A stretch of DNA of 64,000 bases from the NCBI GenBank assembly GCA_022315425.1, contig JAIUPT010000030.1, positions 868,001 to 932,000 on the forward strand, given 5' to 3'. Each line of letters opens with the position of its first letter. Within the stretch, counting starts at the first letter, position 1. The translations under genes and the position numbers were made by a program. This document shows, one piece after another, positions 58,883 through 64,000 of the stretch. The notes under the pieces are model-generated. The model was not told the DNA's origin and searched no databases. It worked only from the letters and a program-made list of their open reading frames with translations. This DNA is from Pseudevernia furfuracea. Lineage: Eukaryota > Ascomycota > Lecanoromycetes > Lecanorales > Parmeliaceae.

Positions 58883-59912
58883 TTGTCTTTCTTATTTATA
58901 TCAAGTTTATTAAGTTTATTAATATCTTCTCGATCTATTCTTAAGCGATTTTCGACTTTTACGTGCGAAGACGAGAATTATAAAATCGTCTTTAAGTTAT
59001 TATCTTCTTTTAAACAGTCTTTTAGATCACGAAGAATTCTTAGTTTAAGAGTTATCAAGAAACAACGAATCTCGATATCGAATACACTCGATATTATAAA
59101 AATCGAAGCATTTGCATTTTACATATTAACGAGTAATAAGATAAATAAGTTATTTAATATAATATCAAGCGAGATTCATAACTCTATATCGTTATCAATT
59201 ATTCGAAACTCGCGAATATTAGTAAATGAATCGTACTTATACGATTTTAAACTCAAATATAAGAAATATTATAAATCATATACGATCGTTCGAGTTAATA
59301 ACACGAAGAAATTAACTCTCGAGAATATTAAGAAGAAGTTATCGAACGAATATTATAACTTCTTAAACGTCTTCGATAGATCTAAGACGAACGAATTGTT
59401 TTCTTATCGAGAATATAATTATAAGTTAAAATTTATAGATGAGACTAACAAGACGAAACTATCTCGCAGTCGCATTTATTTTATTTCGAACTTAAAGTTA
59501 AAATAGGTTAAGAAGTATTTAAACGAGCATTTAAAAAAAGGCTTTATAGTTCTCAGTCAAGTATTATTCGTCTTTCTTATATTATTCGCTGAGAAATTAA
59601 ATAAAGATCTACGATTCTATATTAATTATAAAAGACTTAATCAAATAACGAAGCGAAATCGCTATTTCATTTCTTTAATAAACGAAGTTCTAATTAGAAT
59701 TTAGAGTTATAAGTATATAACACGTCTGAATATTATAGTCGCATTTAATAAACTTCGAATATACTCTAATAGCGAAGATTTCACAACGTTTATTACGTTT
59801 CTTAATATATATAAATATCGAATATTGTTATTCGAGCTAATTAATAAGCTCGTCAATTATTAGTAATACATAAATAATATTCTTTTCGACTATTTGAATA
59901 ACTTCTATTAGA
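58883..59912 (+). pseudogene. Ty3/gypsy reverse transcriptase, element 2 (5' part)
   Basis: Open for 207 codons (58883-59506) with KKLSNEYYNFLNVFDRSKTNELFSYR, then through stops KDLRFYINYKRLNQIT and ITRLNIIVAFNKLRI. It ends at 59912 where family-T copy E has inserted a few bases before the YLDD codons; the RT continues at 62149. Confidence 0.9.
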
Positions 59913-62148
59913 TGTCAGGATCAGTATAGAGTCAAGTCATGTATGTGTATAGAATAAGACAACTAGATGAGGAGCAACTATGGACTGGGAGGGAGAGTCA
60001 TATATGTATAACGGAGTGAACCTGCCAAGACACGCTAAGCCTAAAAGGGAAGTGTCAAAGGAAGACATGTGTCAAAGGGATGCGGGGTACGCTCGTAACA
60101 CTACCCCCCCCCTTCGAAAATACATATTCTCATGACTATAGTCGCTCGCTCATAGTCGCTCGCTATGCATATGAAAGAAAGAACAAAAGCAGAAACATGA
60201 TGCCCGTCGACGCAATTCTCAGCCGCAGTGCTGATCTTAAGTCTCTTCGGTGACGTCTTGACGATGTTATGTCGTTAGCATGACGTCATGCGGTTGCAGG
60301 GGTGCTGGAATGGCCTCCATTGGTGAAGAGTTGAAGAAATGGTGGCCAAGAATGGTTTTTGATGTAGGCTGGGCAGCTGATATTGAATTTGCGGCCGGAG
60401 AAGAAAGTTGCTGAATGAAGGCCTGTGATTGACTGAGGCCTTCCGAACCGCCCGAACCTTAAATCTTAAACCAATATCAAATCCTTCTGGGGCAGCTGGG
60501 TGGTCTTCTCCCTGGGACCAAATCCACCGAGGGCGACGACGTCATCAACAACACGCTTGGGGCCTCCGGCTATGACGTCGTCGACAGTCATAGACTATAG
60601 CTCGGGGGGAGGCGAAGAAGGTAGATGTCATATGGCGTTGTTGTTGAGTACCAAGTCGCTGAGCATTCGAATTTGCCTGAGTGAAAAATGAAGTCTTGAC
60701 GCCGTTCTGAAATGGCCTGAAATCGCTCAAAAACACCATGTTCGAGGTTTGACCGGATCGCATGCTGATTTGAGTGCGCTAGGCCGAATGCAGTCTAGTT
60801 AGAGTTGTTTATATTGTTCAGCAGACAGCAGCCACATTGCTTTGTCGTTTATATCAGCATTGTTTATACCTGCTGCAGCCACATTGCTTTGTTCATGTTG
60901 TTCATATAGAATCGAAAAAATCCATCGTATGCAAATATGTTTTTCACCTCAACTCCTGCTGACAGTCTGTTCTGGGAGTATCATTATAGATTTGCCCTAT
61001 ATCTCCCAAGCTCTTATCATCAAATATCTACCTCCTATTCATTTCCTAATCATAGTCTCTTATCATCCAACGTCCGTCGCTGTGTTGTTCCATAGTGTTA
61101 TTCATTGCATTCATCCGCTTCGTAGGTCTATCGCTTCGACTGCCAGTGTCTTATCAATACTAAGTTCTTGACACCCGTTCTAAGATCGATAACGAGTACT
61201 TCGCTATCAATGACCTGTCTAACATAGATTACGTCCGTAACTTAAGCGTCTAATTCGCAGAATGTTTTATGTTATAGTTCGCCATGATCGTGAAAATAAT
61301 AAAAAGGGGAAAAAAGAATCGAATTTGTTATCTGCTTTCGATGTCGTGCAGATGACTGAAATTGAGCCTGTCGATGTTGAAAGAAAAAAAAGTGTTGAGA
61401 TGCTGAATGTCGATTTTCTTTGTTCTCACCTAACTTCCTTGTTTGCTGACCGTTTGACACCCCGCAAAGAATGTGAGTGCTCTGAAGAATGTTGTTGCGG
61501 TGGTGTGTTAAGAAATCGAGGTGTGAAGCCTAGGCGTCTTTTTCGTGTTGTGTGGTCGACATGCTCAGTGAAGAGGTCGTCCGTTTGCTGGTTGTTTTCG
61601 GGTCTGATCCCGTTGCCTTGTAGCAGGCTCGCTGTGGGGTGAGAAGGTGTTTTGACGATTTCTTTCTGATTCGCTAAGTCGTACGAATGGTTCAGTAACT
61701 TCTTTATCCCTTGCTCACTGTACACAAGGCGGTTCCGTCATGGTTCCTTTTGCCGTCTGGTGGCCAGACCCAGAGGTGCCCTCTGCCCGTATGGTGGGTA
61801 GACCCAGGGATACGATGTCTCAATTGTCGATATTGACCTCAACCGGTGTTAATGGTGTCTTGGTCTCACTTAGTCTTCTTGACAAAGCTCCTGCCAGCAT
61901 ACTTATTTGAATTCGCTTGCTGTCAAAAAAACGAATGGAGTGAGGGTGATCTAGTTGTAGTGTCAGGACCAGTACAGAGTCAAGTCATGTAGGTGTATAG
62001 AATGAGACAACTAGATGAGGAGCAACTATGGACTGGGAGGGAGGGCCATATATGTATGGCGGAGTGAACCTACCAAGACACGCTAAGCCTAAAAGGGAAG
62101 TGTCAAAGGAAGGCATGTGTCAAAGGGATGCGGGGTACGCTCGTAACA
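59913..62148 (-). mobile_element. Family-T copy E nested in the gypsy RT
   Basis: 2236 bp; LTRs 59913-60100 and 61961-62148, both 188 bp; perfect target duplication TTAGA (59908-59912, 62149-62153). The uninterrupted target sequence is seen in gypsy remnant 1 at about 55930 (CTATTAGATATAT), confirming a clean insertion. The tract at 60101-60116 marks minus orientation. The sense ORF 61426-61725 (minus) and its continuation 61272-61460 parallel those of copies A and D. Confidence 0.95.
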
Positions 62149-62220
62149 TTAGATATATCTAAACGATATTCTTATTTATAATAAGATCAAGAAAAAACAC
62201 GTTAAATATATTTAACTTAT
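62149..62220 (+). pseudogene. Ty3/gypsy RT, element 2 (continuation after copy E)
   Basis: Resumes with IYLNDILIYNKIKKKHVKYI, the catalytic box, and matches remnant 1 to about 62220, where homology stops abruptly. Confidence 0.85.
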
Positions 62221-62479
62221 AACAGAGTTTTCGCTTAATTTAATCCGCATTTATGCTCAAAATCTATCATCAAAGACTACTTCTTATCATTATTCAACAA
62301 TCACTTGTTCAAATGACTTCAAATTTGAACTGGTAGCTATTTAGAAAGTAGTGTACACTTGTTAGTCATAAAATTTATTATCGCCTTGCTAATCCTTCAC
62401 GCGCTTTATTCTTTTACATATTTTCTCACATCACTTCTTTATTCTATTCATATTTAGCTTTGCTCACTTATCGTTTTAT

Positions 62480-63627
62480 ATTTCAATAGTACTCTTCTTA
62501 ATTGTAGAGCTATATGATCGCTTCGAGACCTTCCGCTTTAAATAGTATCAGCACGACTCGATCTGATTCAAATCGGGAGAATTTGATAACTAGGAAAGCA
62601 CTATTAAGTGCGAGATTTTAAGAAGTTTCTCTTATTGTCACGCATTGTAACTTGGTGCACCGTCTTGAATTAGAAAACATTCGTTATATTTGACTATCAC
62701 ATCGTGAATAAATGAGATCAATCGAGGCAATAACACATATGTTTAATATCGATATTAATCGATTTCTTCTTTGACATTTTTGTTCCTCTCAAGCAATATC
62801 TCTTCAGGCTTCGAAATGCGTTTGAGACGTTTACTTTTGAGTTTCTTGACTTGCTTCGCTAGGAAATGCTTCTTGATAATCTGTTATTGAGTTAGATAGT
62901 TCGCATTTCGGTCGTTGAGATCCTTCTGAGCTTCGTGTCGTTCTGAGATAGTCTCTTTATTGAATATGAAGCTGAGATCACGTAATTCGAAGGTGTAGCA
63001 GTCTCAAAACATCATTTTCATATAGTCACGATATCGTATATCAATGTAATGCTTGTGATATATCTCGCTTGATAGTCGTGTAATTTAAATTTGTCTTCGA
63101 GATTTCTCAACGCGAATCGATGTCTCGTCACTGTGAACTATCATATGTTTCTTCTCTCGAAGCTTTTTCAGTTATTCAATTGCGAATTTCAGACGTTGTA
63201 GCTTCTATTTCGATGTCAAGAGAGACTTGTATTTCGAAGAATATCGTTTATATTTAGCTCTTTTGAATGCTGCGTTGACGATCGATGTCGCGATCATACA
63301 CTCAATTTCTCGAGCAATTGTTACCCAGAGCTTGCGACGTTGAAATTTATTCTTGATGACATGTCTAATCAGCTGTCGTAGAAGCCGATCATTGATTGTC
63401 AGAGATCTTCCGAACTATGAACGTCGTTAATGTGCTTCTGTAGATAGAGGATCGAGATTCTCTTTTTTCGCCTCGGAAGCGCGTTTTCGAACATTTCGCA
63501 CTATTTTCTTATTATAATTATTTGCTCTGACTACTTGACGATTTAATACATTATCGAGCTCGCTAAGCGCTATCAGAGCTTCTTTTTTGAGGCCCTCAAG
63601 GTCTTTTTTACCCTTGATACGTTTCAT
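62480..63627 (-). pseudogene. Tc1/mariner-type DDE transposase, RIP-inactivated
   Basis: Minus strand from ATG 63627: MKRIKGKKDLEGL open to 63427, then through stops a helix-turn-helix region (LLRQLIRHVIKNKFQRRKLW), the first catalytic Asp in MIVHSDETSIRVEKSRRQI near 63140, and YHKHYIDIRYRDYMKMMF. Later come QTYVLPRLISFIHDVIVKY-like sequence and the second Asp in CFLIQDGAPSYNA (about 62650). The third acidic motif (usually DLNPIE) is not recognisable. Terminal inverted repeats not found. Dead. Confidence 0.85.
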
Positions 63628-63720
63628 AATAAATAGAATATTATAGATATTTTAATGGGAAAGCGCGTTTTTTCGCGTTTTGAGATGCGAATTAATTAAG
63701 CGAAAACTCTATTATAAATA

Positions 63721-64000
63721 TGTTACGAGCGTACCCTGCATCCCTTGACACACCTGCCTTGACACTTCCCCTTTAGGCTTAGCGTGTCTTGGCAGGTTCA
63801 CTCCGCCATACATATATGGCGTCCCTCCCAGTCCATAGTTGCTCCTCAGCTTGTTATCTTCGTTACATACTACACTACGGTTATCACCACAGTACGGTCC
63901 TTACACTATAACAAGCTCATTCCAAACCCTTACCGGGACGCATCTTCATATGTGTTCCAACCAGTAGCCAGGAAGGCACATGGACTGAAATCAACAGTCA
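63721..64000 (+). mobile_element. 5' end of a further family-T-related element, leaving the window
   Basis: LTR 63721-63905 (185 bp): TGTTACGAGCGTACCC...GGTCCTTACA, a variant of the family-T LTR diverging after about position 63850 (CAGCTTGTTATCTTCG). The internal region starts CTATAACAAGCTCATTCC, parallel to CTATAACTAGATCACCC of copy D. Not eroded, so young; it could be an autonomous relative of family T. Confidence 0.8.

Overview
The window looks like a chromosomal accessory region of a filamentous ascomycete (Pezizomycotina, probably Eurotiomycete-like; the class is an inference). The reasons are short spliceosomal introns in the one clear multi-exon gene, relics of typical filamentous-fungal families (HELO-like/NACHT/WD40 and NACHT/ankyrin NLRs, a DUF7924-type protein, a DUF3435-type tyrosine recombinase), and pervasive C-to-T / G-to-A decay of repeated DNA of the kind left by repeat-induced point mutation (RIP). 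Most of the 64 kb is AT-rich, RIP-eroded repeat or pseudogene DNA. Only two islands carry intact genes.

Layout. 1-1.5 kb: 3' end of a Ty1/copia element. 3.0-5.25 kb: a 2.2-kb non-autonomous LTR element (called here family T: 188-bp LTRs beginning TGTTACGAGCG, 5-bp target duplications, G-rich polypurine tract). 6.1-11.8 kb, gene island 1: three intronless genes, a NUDIX hydrolase, a nucleotidyltransferase-kinase fusion and a protein with two P-loop kinase domains, with two small solo LTRs between the last two. 12-16.5 kb: copia gag debris and a tandem of decayed family-T copies. 16.8-21.7 kb: a complete 4.9-kb copia element with 198-bp LTRs. 21.7-30 kb: debris with a gag/ORF1 zinc knuckle, a DUF7924-like pseudogene, a DUF3435-like recombinase pseudogene and a short-chain dehydrogenase pseudogene. 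31-34.6 kb: a full-length but dead HELO-like/NACHT/WD40 NLR, split by an 888-bp TRIM element with 86-bp LTRs. 34.9-37.2 kb: the least eroded family-T copy. 39.1-41.4 kb, gene island 2: a HerA/FtsK-like ATPase gene with short introns. 42-45 kb: unassigned sequence and a BTB-like tail. 45.1-49.2 kb: a second dead NLR ending in nine ankyrin-type repeats. 49-54.8 kb: unassigned RIP debris with a solo TRIM LTR. 54.8-62.2 kb: two Ty3/gypsy elements, each interrupted by a family-T copy. 62.5-63.6 kb: a dead Tc1/mariner transposase. From 63.7 kb: the 5' LTR of another family-T-like element that leaves the window.

Working together: the three genes of island 1 share a nucleotide / phosphoryl-transfer theme and could be one pathway, perhaps acquired as a block, but this is inference. 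The rest is a graveyard in which transposons and multicopy gene families appear to have been inactivated by the same mutational process. Nested insertions with readable target duplications give a relative timeline.
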